NCBI GenBank assembly: GCA_001898405.1
Contig: MKTW01000012.1
Coordinates: forward strand, 1 to 64,000
Direction of reading: 5' to 3'
DNA from: Sphingobacteriales bacterium 44-61
GTDB taxonomy: Bacteria > Bacteroidota > Bacteroidia > Chitinophagales > Chitinophagaceae
Length of the DNA stretch: 64,000 nucleotides
In this document: piece by piece, positions 23,315 through 31,736 of the stretch
How the letters are laid out: every line of letters starts with the position of its first letter
How positions within the stretch are numbered: the first letter of the stretch is position 1
Translations under genes and position numbers: made by a program
Notes under the pieces: model-generated
What the model was told of the DNA's origin: nothing
Databases searched by the model: none
What the model saw: the letters and a program-made list of their open reading frames with translations, nothing else

Positions 23315-23917
23315 ATGAAAATGAATAAATCAACAATCTGGGCATTTGTAATATTACTGGTTACAGCTTCTCTCTACCGCAGCTGGGATAGCCGTCCTTT
23401 TGGTTTTGCACCACAGATGGCCATGGCCCTTTTCGGCGGTGCTGTGATCCGCGATAAACGTTTTGCAGTATTGCTGCCCCTGCTTTCCCTGCTGATCTCC
23501 GACACACTGTATGAGATATTATATACAAACGGCTTAAGCTCCATCCAGGGCTTTTATGAAGGTCAGTTATTCACTTACATACTGTTTGTCGGCATCACAT
23601 TCTTTGGCATGCTGATGAAAAAGATCAACTTCAAAAATGTACTGGGCTTTACCGTCAGCGGATCACTGATCTTTTTCCTGCTTTCCAATTTTGGAGTTTG
23701 GTTTGCAGGTGCAGGTTTGCAGAGGCCTAAAACATTTGATGGGCTGATGCTTTGTTATGGTGATGCCCTTGCTTTCTACAGGGATTATGGCCTGATCAAT
23801 GGGTTTTATGGCAACCAACTGTTGGGCGACCTGTTTTTCAGCGGATTGCTTTTCGGAGCTTTTGTCCTTGTCAGAAATTATTTCTTCAAACCTGTTATTG
23901 TGAAATCCGAAGCTTAA
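23315..23917 (+). CDS. DUF6580-like integral membrane protein
   Basis: A 200-residue protein with five or six hydrophobic segments. The N-terminal half 'SRPFGFAPQMAMALFGGAVI' and 'LLPLLSLLISDTLYEIL' is typical of DUF6580 membrane proteins, which look like the substrate-binding S components of ECF vitamin/cofactor transporters. In Bacteroidota they often occur near cobalamin genes, and a Dph6-like ATPase such as the next gene is also seen there; this link is inference. The start at 23315 places a -7 box upstream; the earlier TTG frame start at 23279 would overlap that box. Confidence 0.72.
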   Translation: MKMNKSTIWAFVILLVTASLYRSWDSRPFGFAPQMAMALFGGAVIRDKRFAVLLPLLSLLISDTLYEILYTNGLSSIQGFYEGQLFTYILFVGITFFGMLMKKINFKNVLGFTVSGSLIFFLLSNFGVWFAGAGLQRPKTFDGLMLCYGDALAFYRDYGLINGFYGNQLLGDLFFSGLLFGAFVLVRNYFFKPVIVKSEA

Positions 23918-23935
23918 GGATCAATCTTACTTTTT

Positions 23936-23976
23936 AAAAAGAGGGTGTCTCTCATTTTTTGAGACACCCTCTTTTT
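23936..23976. terminator. bidirectional hairpin terminator, 16-bp perfect arms
   Basis: Arms 23936-23951 and 23961-23976 pair perfectly (core GAGGGTGTCTC) around a 9-nt loop, with A-run and T-run flanks. It separates two convergent genes and serves both. It is of the same sequence type as the hairpin at 81-126. Confidence 0.85.
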
Positions 23977-23996
23977 TATCTGTGTGCCTGCGCTGC

Positions 23997-24647
23997 TTAT
24001 TCAAGCATCCCGAACCAGTATTTTTCATGCAGCACCTTTTCTTTTACAATTGCATTAACTCTCTTTTGGAACAAAGGGCAATTCAGTACCAGCGTATGGA
24101 ACTCTCCATTCTCCCCGCAGGCATCAATGCCCATTGATTCCAGTTCATCCACTAATGCAGGCGTAAGCGTTTGCCCTATAAAGCGTTCGCCCATTATTTC
24201 ATTACAGCTTACGATCATGGTTTCAATACCTGCGTCCAGCATTTGCAGCACGAGTTCTTTCCGGTTTTGCAGCCAGAGCGGCAACACCGCTTCCAATCCT
24301 GCTGCAGCGCACACTTTTTCTTCCCAATCGCGGTGCGCTTGCAGGTCGATGTCCCCGAACACGGCATGGCCGAGTCGATATTCTTCTTTCAGGGATCTTA
24401 ACGCGGTAGTAAAATTCTTTTCATAATCATTCCATGAACTGCTGATCAGCTTCACCGGCAAGCCCGCTTCGGCAGCCTGTTGTTGCAATATAGCTGAGGG
24501 TATTCCATGCGAGCGGGAGATCTTTCCTTCTTCATTCAATACATTCAGCAACACTTTAGGTGAATAACCTGCTTCTTTTGCTTTCATTAAAGCAAAACAA
24601 CTGTCTTTTCCTCCGCTCCAGGAGCAAAGAGTATTTTTTACGTTCAT
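23997..24647 (-). CDS. Dph6-like ATP pyrophosphatase (diphthine--ammonia ligase family)
   Basis: A 216-residue HUP/PP-loop ATPase with the ATP signature 'WSGGKDSCFALMKA' at residues 9-22, followed by 'SSSWNDYEKNFTTALRSLKEE' and 'HAVFGDIDLQAHRDWEEKVC'. The C-terminal 'GENGEFHTLVLNCPLF' is the family's conserved end. Eukaryotic and archaeal Dph6 amidates diphthine on EF2; bacteria lack diphthamide, so the bacterial substrate is different and unknown. It lies 24 nt after rnhA and probably ends that operon. Confidence 0.85.
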   Translation of the reverse strand: MNVKNTLCSWSGGKDSCFALMKAKEAGYSPKVLLNVLNEEGKISRSHGIPSAILQQQAAEAGLPVKLISSSWNDYEKNFTTALRSLKEEYRLGHAVFGDIDLQAHRDWEEKVCAAAGLEAVLPLWLQNRKELVLQMLDAGIETMIVSCNEIMGERFIGQTLTPALVDELESMGIDACGENGEFHTLVLNCPLFQKRVNAIVKEKVLHEKYWFGMLE

Positions 24648-24671
24648 GCTGTTTAATTAAAACTTCAGGCT

Positions 24672-25148
24672 TCAGGAAAGAAGGGAATCTTTTTCATTCT
24701 CATATCCTGTGTCTGGTAACAGGTTCTTTCCATCGGCTGCTGCGGTGGCAAGCTCATCGCAGCGGTTATTATAAGGATTGTTGGCATGGCCTTTTACCCA
24801 GATAAACCTGATCTGGTGTTTTTGTGAAAGACGATGAAAGATCGTCCACAGGTCTTTATTCTTTTTTCCACCTTTGAAATCTGTAGCTATCCAGTTTTTC
24901 AACCAGCCTTGTTCCACTGCTTTTACAACGTACTGGCTGTCGGAATAAACAGAGACCTTCATCCCTTCTTTCTTCAATGCCTGCAAACCGGCTATCACAG
25001 CCATCAGTTCCATCCGGTTGTTGGTAGTGAGCCGGTAACCCTGGGATAATTCTTTCCGGTGTTGGCCTGCCATTAATATAGTGCCGTACCCGCCGGGACC
25101 GGGATTGCCACGCGAAGAACCGTCGGTGTATATAGTGATATCGCTCAT
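24672..25148 (-). CDS. rnhA: ribonuclease HI
   Basis: Degrades the RNA strand of RNA-DNA hybrids. The 158-residue enzyme has the catalytic carboxylates in their usual places: Asp in 'IYTDGSSRGNPGPGGYG', Glu in 'TTNNRMELMAVIAGL', Asp in 'VYSDSQYVVKAV' and Asp in 'NNRCDELATAAA'. The basic-protrusion region ('NWIATDFKGGKKNKDLW') is present. It sits 42 nt after the acyl-CoA carboxylase gene. Confidence 0.95.
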   Translation of the reverse strand: MSDITIYTDGSSRGNPGPGGYGTILMAGQHRKELSQGYRLTTNNRMELMAVIAGLQALKKEGMKVSVYSDSQYVVKAVEQGWLKNWIATDFKGGKKNKDLWTIFHRLSQKHQIRFIWVKGHANNPYNNRCDELATAAADGKNLLPDTGYENEKDSLLS

Positions 25149-25190
25149 TTAATAATTATTGTTTCTGTGCAAACAATGATAAGACCTGTC

Positions 25191-26816
25191 TTAAACCTGG
25201 AACACGCCTGTTTTCAATTCCCCCATGAATGGATTGTGGTCTGCTGCTTTTATTCCTTCTGAAATTAATTTTCTTGTATCAATAGGATCGATGATATCAT
25301 CAACCCATAAGCGGGCAGCGGCATAATAAGGCGAGGCTTGCTTTTCATAACGCCCTTTTATTTCATCCAGCAATTGTTGTTCCTGCGCTGCTGTTACTTC
25401 TTTTCCTTTTGCTTTCATGCCAGCCACCTGTATCTGCAAAAGTGTTTTAGCTGCCTGGTCGCCGCCCATCACCGCAATTTTGGCTGAAGGCCAGGCATAG
25501 ATAAAGCGCGGATCATAAGCTTTGCCGCACATCGCATAGTTGCCGGCTCCATAAGAATTGCCAATGATGATGGTGATTTTCGGTACAACAGAATTGGCTA
25601 CTGCATTCACCAGTTTGGCGCCGTCTTTTATGATGCCTGCATGTTCGCTGCGGCTGCCAACCATAAAGCCGGTCACATCCTGCAGGAAAACAAGCGGTAT
25701 TTTTTTCTGGTTGCAGTTCAGGATAAAACGGGCTGCTTTATCTGCACTGTCATTATAGATCACACCACCCATCTGCATTTCACCTTTTTTGCTTTTGACG
25801 ATCTTGCGTTGGTTAGCTACAATGCCAACAGCCCATCCATCGATACGGGCATAGCCACACACGATCGTTTTGCCATAATCCTGTTTGAATTGCTCAAATG
25901 CAGAATCGTCTACAATGCGTTCAATGAGATCCACTATATCATAAGGTTTTCCATCGGCCGGAAAAAGTCCATACAGGTCCTGCGGATCTTTTTGAGGTGG
26001 GGCAGCCTTGATACGGTCAAACCCTGCTTTTTCTTTTTCACCCAGCATGGACATGATCTTTTTTACCTGGTCGAGGCATTCCTGCTCGGTCTTGAATTTA
26101 TAATCGGCAATGCCGGATATTTCTGTATGTGTTACAGCGCCACCCAGCGTTTCTGTATCGATATCTTCTCCGATCGCTGCCTTCACGAGATAAGGGCCTG
26201 CCAGAAATATAGAACCGTTATTTTCCACCATCAGTGTTTCATCGCTCATGATGGGGAGATAGGCGCCGCCTGCCACGCAGGCACCCATTACGGCAGCGAT
26301 CTGTGTGATGCCCATGCCGCTCATTCGGGCATTGTTGCGGAATATGCGTCCGAAATGTTCTTTATCGGGGAATATTTCATCCTGCATGGGAAGGTATACT
26401 CCGGCACTGTCTACCAGGTAAATGACCGGTAAATGATTTTCCATCGCCATTTCCTGCAGGCGCAGGTTTTTTTTGCCGGTGATAGGAAACCAGGCTCCGG
26501 CTTTCACTGTCTGGTCGTTGGCCAGTATCACACATTGGCGGCCGCTCACATAGCCGATCCCTGCTACTGTGCCGCCTGCAGGGCAACCGCCCTGTTCTTC
26601 ATACATGCCATAGCCTGCAAAAGCGCCGATCTCGATAAAAGGAGCGTCTTTATCCACGAGATATGTGATCCTTTCCCGTGGTGTAAGCTTATTCTTTTCC
26701 TGCTGCTTTGCCTGTGCTTTTTTGCCGCCTCCTTCATAGATCTTATCCAGCTTTTGCTGCCGGTGGCTGAGCGACAGCTTCATGCTGTCTTCATTGCGGT
26801 TGAATTCGATATTCAT
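25191..26816 (-). CDS. acyl-CoA carboxylase beta subunit, methylcrotonyl-CoA carboxylase type
   Basis: The carboxyltransferase subunit (541 residues) of a biotin-dependent acyl-CoA carboxylase. The segments 'DSAGVYLPMQDEIFPDKEHFGRIFRNNARMSG' and 'GACVAGGAYLPIMSDE' fit the methylcrotonyl-CoA (leucine degradation) group better than the propionyl or geranyl types. The oxyanion-hole glycines appear in 'GNSYGAGNYAMCGKAYDP'. A biotin-carrying alpha subunit is not encoded nearby. A TATCTTTG box at 26837-26844 marks the promoter of an apparent operon with rnhA and the Dph6-like gene. A second in-frame ATG at 26783 is an alternative start. Confidence 0.88.
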   Translation of the reverse strand: MNIEFNRNEDSMKLSLSHRQQKLDKIYEGGGKKAQAKQQEKNKLTPRERITYLVDKDAPFIEIGAFAGYGMYEEQGGCPAGGTVAGIGYVSGRQCVILANDQTVKAGAWFPITGKKNLRLQEMAMENHLPVIYLVDSAGVYLPMQDEIFPDKEHFGRIFRNNARMSGMGITQIAAVMGACVAGGAYLPIMSDETLMVENNGSIFLAGPYLVKAAIGEDIDTETLGGAVTHTEISGIADYKFKTEQECLDQVKKIMSMLGEKEKAGFDRIKAAPPQKDPQDLYGLFPADGKPYDIVDLIERIVDDSAFEQFKQDYGKTIVCGYARIDGWAVGIVANQRKIVKSKKGEMQMGGVIYNDSADKAARFILNCNQKKIPLVFLQDVTGFMVGSRSEHAGIIKDGAKLVNAVANSVVPKITIIIGNSYGAGNYAMCGKAYDPRFIYAWPSAKIAVMGGDQAAKTLLQIQVAGMKAKGKEVTAAQEQQLLDEIKGRYEKQASPYYAAARLWVDDIIDPIDTRKLISEGIKAADHNPFMGELKTGVFQV

Positions 26817-26836
26817 ATTTACAGATCGTTATGTGG

Positions 26837-26844
26837 CAAAGATA
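26837..26844 (-). promoter_or_regulatory. -7 box TATCTTTG for carboxylase-rnhA-dph6 operon
   Basis: A perfect TAnnTTTG match on the minus strand, 20 nt before the start at 26816. Confidence 0.55.
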
Positions 26845-26895
26845 GGAGCTATCCCAGCTTTCTCCGGCAATAGTTGCTTCATTGGCTGCAACAAA

Positions 26896-26925
26896 AAAAG
26901 CCGGCGATTGAGGTCGCCGGCTTTT
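26896..26925 (-). terminator. rho-independent terminator of the Oar-like receptor gene
   Basis: Perfect 12-bp arms (26896-26907 and 26914-26925, core GCCGGCGA), with a 6-nt loop and a run of T on the minus strand. It lies 19 nt after the stop of the receptor gene. Confidence 0.88.
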
Positions 26926-26943
26926 GCTATATGAGATTAAATC

Positions 26944-29900
26944 TTAGAAGTTGATACGAAGTCCCAATTGGCTGATATACCTCGCACTCAATCCTGGAAC
27001 AGAGCTGGTGCTCAAGCCCCATGGTGTGCCTGTTTGAGGGTTAAACCTGTATTGAGGTGTAAGATTGCTGGCAGAAACATATCCTGCAAACTGTATCAAT
27101 GAATACTGATCGAAATTCAGGAAGTAAGTTTTACCCCAGTTCCGGTTCAGCATATTGGTGAAGTTAGATACGTTGTAGCTTACTTGTACGGTATAAGTTT
27201 TGCCGCCCAATTTAATATTGAAGTCCTGCTGAACCTGCAGATCAATTACATGGGTGAAAGGCAACCTGGAACCGTTACGTTCAGCAAACTGGCCTCTGCG
27301 TTTGTTCAGGTATTTGTTCCCTGCAATATAATCTTCCAGCATCTGGCGCTGATCTGCCTGTGTATATGTTACGCCGCTCACTGTATTGCTCAGGAATGCC
27401 ATTGACTGTATTTCTGAAGAAGTGGGGACGTAGATCAGGTCACCAAAGGCGCTGCGACCATTATCACCGATCATGCTGTTAGAGTAGATATAGCTGAATG
27501 GTGCTCCCTGCTGACCGTTGTAAACAAGGCTGATGGTTGTAGCCATCTTGTTTTGCAGGTAGCTGAACTTCTTGGATACATAAGCGCTGATGCGATGTCC
27601 CAGATCGAAGTCAGATGTAGAACGAACTACAAAGTTTCTTCCCTGAACAGTCTCCATGGTATTCCACTGAGAGTTGTTTTGGGAGCTGGTAGTTTCGTTG
27701 TTTACGATAGAGTTACCATATACCCAGTTAGCATTGAAGGCCCAGCCATCGCGGAAGGCTTTATCAATAGAGGCGCTTATGTTATAAGAGTAGCCTTTTT
27801 TACCTGGGTTATTGTACAACAGGTAGATGCCTGTGTAAGGATTAATACCGGAAGAACGCAGCGGAATATTGCCAGGAGTGCCGCTGAAAGAATATACATT
27901 CCTTGAACCTGGTCCAACAGATGTCATAGTTGGAGGTAGGATATTTACGTTCTGATAGTAGATCTCCTGCAGGTTCTTGGTGAATAAACCTTCAACTGTT
28001 ACTGTCCATCCTTTGCCCAGTTGTTTGTCAACAGCAAGTGATGTACGGAAGATCTTAGGCAGTTTGAACTCTTTTGCCATCAGGTCCACCTGACCTTTAG
28101 AGTTAGCCAGGCTGATTCCAAAATCGGTAGAAGAATATTGATTGTATGGATCAGGTTTGAAGAACGGGGCAGGGACAGAAGCGATCTGTGTTGCTGTAGG
28201 ATCAATACCTCCAACACTTACGCCATTGTTGTTATATACCCCACCAGGCCATACAAGTGGCATACGTCCTGTGAACAGGCCCACACCACCACGGATAGTG
28301 ATTCTTTCTTCAGGTATGCGGTAAGTAAATCCAACCCTTGGAGAAACTGACCAGGGCACGTTGGCAATCTGTCCTGAACGTGCGCCATGGAGGTCGTAGT
28401 AAGGGGAGATTTTAGCAATCGCTGAATCGTTGAAGAAAGGGTCTGTTTTAGGTGTTGTCAGGAACTCAGTTTTGTCCAGACGAACACCCAGGTTCAGCGT
28501 AAAGCGATCATTTAACCTAACCTCATCATTAACGAAGAATGCAAGGTTGATGTATTTGAATGCTGCTGCAGAAGCTGTACTTTTTTCATTGTTGTTATCC
28601 AGCAGAGAGAAGCTGCGTTGATAACGGGTAGGATTCTGACCTGTCATGAACGCATTCAGGTTGGCATACGTATAGGTCCCGAAGTTATCGCGGATGAATA
28701 CGTTTTTGGCGTCACTGTAAAGGTTGTCAGTACCAATTGTCATTGCATGTTTGCCCAGGTTGATCTTGAAGGCATCATACAATGTCCAGTTTTTTTGAGC
28801 CAGCAGATTAGCGCCGGAGAAGTTCTCAGTTCCGAATACATAACGGCCGGACCCATCGTTAATTGTTACACGAGGGAATGGCTGCCCGATCGGGTTCCTG
28901 TCATCCAGTACATTGGTATAGGTCAGCAGGAAACGGTTGGTACTGCCACGTTTGAAAGTACTTCTCAACTCGCCTGTGGCAGTATGGGAAGTAGTGGGGA
29001 AAATATAGCCGTTATTATAGAAGTTGATTGATGTAGTGGAACTGGATGAAGTATTGTATCTCTCACCGTCATTGTAACGGTAGCTGAAAGTAAGTTTGTT
29101 GGAGCTGTTAAGGTTCCAGTCAACTTTTGCAGTGATACGGGTAGCTTTTACTTTTTCGGGGTTGTCCAGGAAAGAACCGGGCTCATAACCAAATGTATTT
29201 CTTAAGTAGTTAGCTAATTTATTCACTGAATCGATATTGCCATTTCCGCGGTAAGTTGTTATATCGAATGGCTGTGGACGCTCTTCTTTCTGATATTCTC
29301 CCAATAAGAAGAAGAACAGTTTGTTTTTGATGATCGGTCCGCCAACCCTGAAACCATAAAGCTGGTTTTTGAATGGAGCGAGGCGGGTAGCATTTGCTTT
29401 GGGAACGCCTGGCGTTTTACCAGCAAGTTTTTCGTCCCTGTAATATCCCCATACAGATCCTGTAACGGTATTTGTTCCGGAACGGGTTGTCGCATTGATA
29501 CCACCACCGGTGAAACCACCGATCGAGGCATCATAAGGAGATATAACTACCTGGAACTGATCGATAGCGTCGATAGAAATGGGATTGATATTGGCCTGGC
29601 CACCGTTTGTTCCTGATGCAGCAAGACCGAATACATCGTTATTAATAGCACCATCAATATAAAAGGCGTTAAAGCGGTTGTTCTGACCTGCGATAGAGAT
29701 ACCTGCTCCGTCTGAAGTCACTTTAGCCTGGGGGGTATATTTAAGATAGTCATTAAGGTTTCTGTTAACGGTAGGCATACCGCTTATTTTATCCCTACCA
29801 ATGGCTGTTTCCGTACCAACCCGGCCACTATTGCCTGATCTTCTTGCTGCTACCACAACCTCAGTCAGGTTTCCTGCGGCATCAGGCAGTACTATATTAA

Positions 29901-30210
29901 AGTTTGCTTTGTCTCCAAGTGTGAGGAAAACATCGTTTCTTGTTTCAGGAGTGAAACCAACAAAGGAGAAAGTGATGGAATAAGGGCCGCCGGGCTGCAT
30001 ATTGTTTATGTTGAAACTGCCGCCGCTGCGTGAAATTACCCGGTAAAGTGTTCCTGTAGGTACGTGAGTCGCTGTAATTGTAGCTCCTACGAGTGGTTCA
30101 TTGTTCGAACCCTTTACAGTACCGCCTATACTACTGTTCGTTTCTTGAGCCAATAAGGCAAAAGGAATAGCCAACAACAACACAAGCGATTGTGTGAGTC
30201 TCTTAAGCAT
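26944..30210 (-). CDS. Oar-like TonB-dependent outer membrane receptor
   Basis: A 1088-residue receptor. Signal peptide 'MLKRLTQSLVLLLAIPFALLAQ', a carboxypeptidase-regulatory sandwich ('SSIGGTVKGSNNEPLVGATITATH'), a plug ('VVVAARRSGNSGRVGTETAIG', 'GAGISIAGQNNRFNAFYIDGA', 'SPYDASIGGFTGGGINATTRSG'), and a large beta-barrel ending in an aromatic strand (LGLRINF). The plug style with 'GGGINATTRSGTN' and the absence of a SusD partner point to the Oar/OmpA-related group rather than SusC. The substrate is unknown. The start at 30210 gives a proper signal peptide; the longer reading adds a hydrophilic tail. A strong terminator follows. Confidence 0.9.
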   Translation of the reverse strand: MLKRLTQSLVLLLAIPFALLAQETNSSIGGTVKGSNNEPLVGATITATHVPTGTLYRVISRSGGSFNINNMQPGGPYSITFSFVGFTPETRNDVFLTLGDKANFNIVLPDAAGNLTEVVVAARRSGNSGRVGTETAIGRDKISGMPTVNRNLNDYLKYTPQAKVTSDGAGISIAGQNNRFNAFYIDGAINNDVFGLAASGTNGGQANINPISIDAIDQFQVVISPYDASIGGFTGGGINATTRSGTNTVTGSVWGYYRDEKLAGKTPGVPKANATRLAPFKNQLYGFRVGGPIIKNKLFFFLLGEYQKEERPQPFDITTYRGNGNIDSVNKLANYLRNTFGYEPGSFLDNPEKVKATRITAKVDWNLNSSNKLTFSYRYNDGERYNTSSSSTTSINFYNNGYIFPTTSHTATGELRSTFKRGSTNRFLLTYTNVLDDRNPIGQPFPRVTINDGSGRYVFGTENFSGANLLAQKNWTLYDAFKINLGKHAMTIGTDNLYSDAKNVFIRDNFGTYTYANLNAFMTGQNPTRYQRSFSLLDNNNEKSTASAAAFKYINLAFFVNDEVRLNDRFTLNLGVRLDKTEFLTTPKTDPFFNDSAIAKISPYYDLHGARSGQIANVPWSVSPRVGFTYRIPEERITIRGGVGLFTGRMPLVWPGGVYNNNGVSVGGIDPTATQIASVPAPFFKPDPYNQYSSTDFGISLANSKGQVDLMAKEFKLPKIFRTSLAVDKQLGKGWTVTVEGLFTKNLQEIYYQNVNILPPTMTSVGPGSRNVYSFSGTPGNIPLRSSGINPYTGIYLLYNNPGKKGYSYNISASIDKAFRDGWAFNANWVYGNSIVNNETTSSQNNSQWNTMETVQGRNFVVRSTSDFDLGHRISAYVSKKFSYLQNKMATTISLVYNGQQGAPFSYIYSNSMIGDNGRSAFGDLIYVPTSSEIQSMAFLSNTVSGVTYTQADQRQMLEDYIAGNKYLNKRRGQFAERNGSRLPFTHVIDLQVQQDFNIKLGGKTYTVQVSYNVSNFTNMLNRNWGKTYFLNFDQYSLIQFAGYVSASNLTPQYRFNPQTGTPWGLSTSSVPGLSARYISQLGLRINF

Positions 30211-30442
30211 ATTAGTTAAATTTTCGTGATTGTGGTGCAAAGAAAGGGATTATTCCATTACTAAATATAGCCAAAATATTAACAAATTGTCACGCTATAA
30301 TACCCGTGAAGGACAGTCTGCTAGGGGTTTATGCTGCTTTTATCCTTTAGCAGTTTTGTACTTATACCTACCGCCCTGGTCGCTAAGCAGCTGAATGTTA
30401 CAGGTGTTTTCAAGCCAACTTTCGCTTCCTTTCTTTGTTTAT

Positions 30443-30450
30443 TACCTTTG
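30443..30450 (+). promoter_or_regulatory. -7 box TACCTTTG of ribBA
   Basis: A perfect TAnnTTTG match ending 14 nt before ATG 30465. It rules against the earlier start at 30435. Confidence 0.6.
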
Positions 30451-30464
30451 TAAAAATTATCTGT

Positions 30465-31670
30465 ATGTTCGATTCCATAGAGGATGCGATCCGGGATATC
30501 CGGAATGGCAAAATGGTAGTGGTGGTAGATGATGAAGACCGTGAAAATGAAGGCGATTTTATTACAGCCGCAGCCAGTATAACCCCCGAAATAGTCAATT
30601 TTATGAGCAAGCATGGCCGCGGGCTGATCTGCGTGCCGCTGCCGGAAGACCGTTGCGATGAGCTTGGGCTCGAGCTCATGGTCAGCAACAACACAGCCCT
30701 CCATGAAACTGCTTTTACAGTTTCAGTTGACCTGCTGGGGAATGGCTGCACCACCGGTATTTCGGCCCATGACCGGGCAAAAACCATCCAGGCATTGATT
30801 GATCCCTTCCTGGATTCCAAGGACTTAGGCCGTCCTGGCCATATTTTCCCTTTACGTGCAAAAAAAGGCGGTGTGCTCAGAAGAGCAGGGCATACAGAAG
30901 CTGCTGTTGACCTGGCCCGGCTGGCTGGCTTTCCCGCTCCCTACGGCGGGGTGCTGGTAGAGATCATGAATGACGATGGCAGCATGGCCCGGCTCCCTGA
31001 ACTGATCGAAGTGGCAAAAAAATTCGACTTCCGGCTTATTTCCATAAAAGATCTTATAGAATACAGGATAAAACGTGATTCCCTGATCGAAGAGATCGTT
31101 CGCGTGGACATGCCTACCCGGTATGGCGATTTTAAGCTGGTCGCTTTCAAGGAAAAAAACTCTGTGAACGAGCACCTGGCCCTTATAAAAGGGGAATGGG
31201 CAAAAGACGAGCCTGTACTTACCCGCGTGCACTCATCCTGCTTTACCGGCGATATCCTCGGCTCGCTCCGCTGCGATTGCGGTGAGCAGCTGCATAAAGC
31301 CATGGAAATGGTGCAAAAAGAAGGGAAGGGGGTGATCCTTTATATGAACCAGGAAGGCCGTGGCATTGGCCTGCTCAATAAATTAAAGGCTTACCGCCTC
31401 CAGGAAGAAGGGATGGACACTGTTGAAGCAAATCTGCATCTTGGTTTCCAGATGGACCAGCGCGATTATGGCGTTGGCGCCCAGATCCTCCGCTCGCTGG
31501 GCATCACCAAACTTCGTTTGATGAGCAATAACCCCAGAAAGCGCGTGGGGCTGATCGGGTATGGACTGGAAATTGTGGAAAACATCCCGATCCAGATCCA
31601 TCCTAACCCGCACAATGAAAAATATTTACAGACAAAGAGGGATAAACTGGGACATGAACTGAATCACTGA
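30465..31670 (+). CDS. ribBA: bifunctional 3,4-dihydroxy-2-butanone 4-phosphate synthase / GTP cyclohydrolase II
   Basis: Supplies both precursors of riboflavin. Residues 1-200 are the RibB domain ('[15 protein letters not shown]' metal/substrate loop, '[14 protein letters not shown]', '[26 protein letters not shown]'). Residues about 205-401 are the RibA domain, with the zinc cysteines in '[21 protein letters not shown]' and the catalytic '[18 protein letters not shown]', ending '[12 protein letters not shown]'. The 401-residue length is typical of the fusion. No FMN riboswitch was recognised upstream; the promoter box sits too close to the start to leave room for one. Confidence 0.95.
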   Translation: MFDSIEDAIRDIRNGKMVVVVDDEDRENEGDFITAAASITPEIVNFMSKHGRGLICVPLPEDRCDELGLELMVSNNTALHETAFTVSVDLLGNGCTTGISAHDRAKTIQALIDPFLDSKDLGRPGHIFPLRAKKGGVLRRAGHTEAAVDLARLAGFPAPYGGVLVEIMNDDGSMARLPELIEVAKKFDFRLISIKDLIEYRIKRDSLIEEIVRVDMPTRYGDFKLVAFKEKNSVNEHLALIKGEWAKDEPVLTRVHSSCFTGDILGSLRCDCGEQLHKAMEMVQKEGKGVILYMNQEGRGIGLLNKLKAYRLQEEGMDTVEANLHLGFQMDQRDYGVGAQILRSLGITKLRLMSNNPRKRVGLIGYGLEIVENIPIQIHPNPHNEKYLQTKRDKLGHELNH

Positions 31671-31676
31671 TTGGTA

Positions 31677-31708
31677 GTTTATTTCTGTTGGTGACAACAG
31701 AAATAAAC
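31677..31708. terminator. bidirectional hairpin terminator, 14-bp perfect arms
   Basis: Arms 31677-31690 and 31695-31708 (core TATTTCTGTTG) pair perfectly with loop GTGA between the convergent ribBA and TamB-like genes. It lies 6 nt after the ribBA stop. Confidence 0.8.
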
Positions 31709-31736
31709 GCCGGTTCAGGAAAATTCTAAATGGCAG

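Noticed and set aside
25641-26432. 263-residue plus-strand ORF over the carboxylase gene
   Set aside because: Shadow of a well-conserved enzyme gene.
30211-30442. FMN riboswitch upstream of ribBA
   Set aside because: No conserved RFN element was recognised and the -7 box lies only 14 nt before the start, leaving no leader for one.
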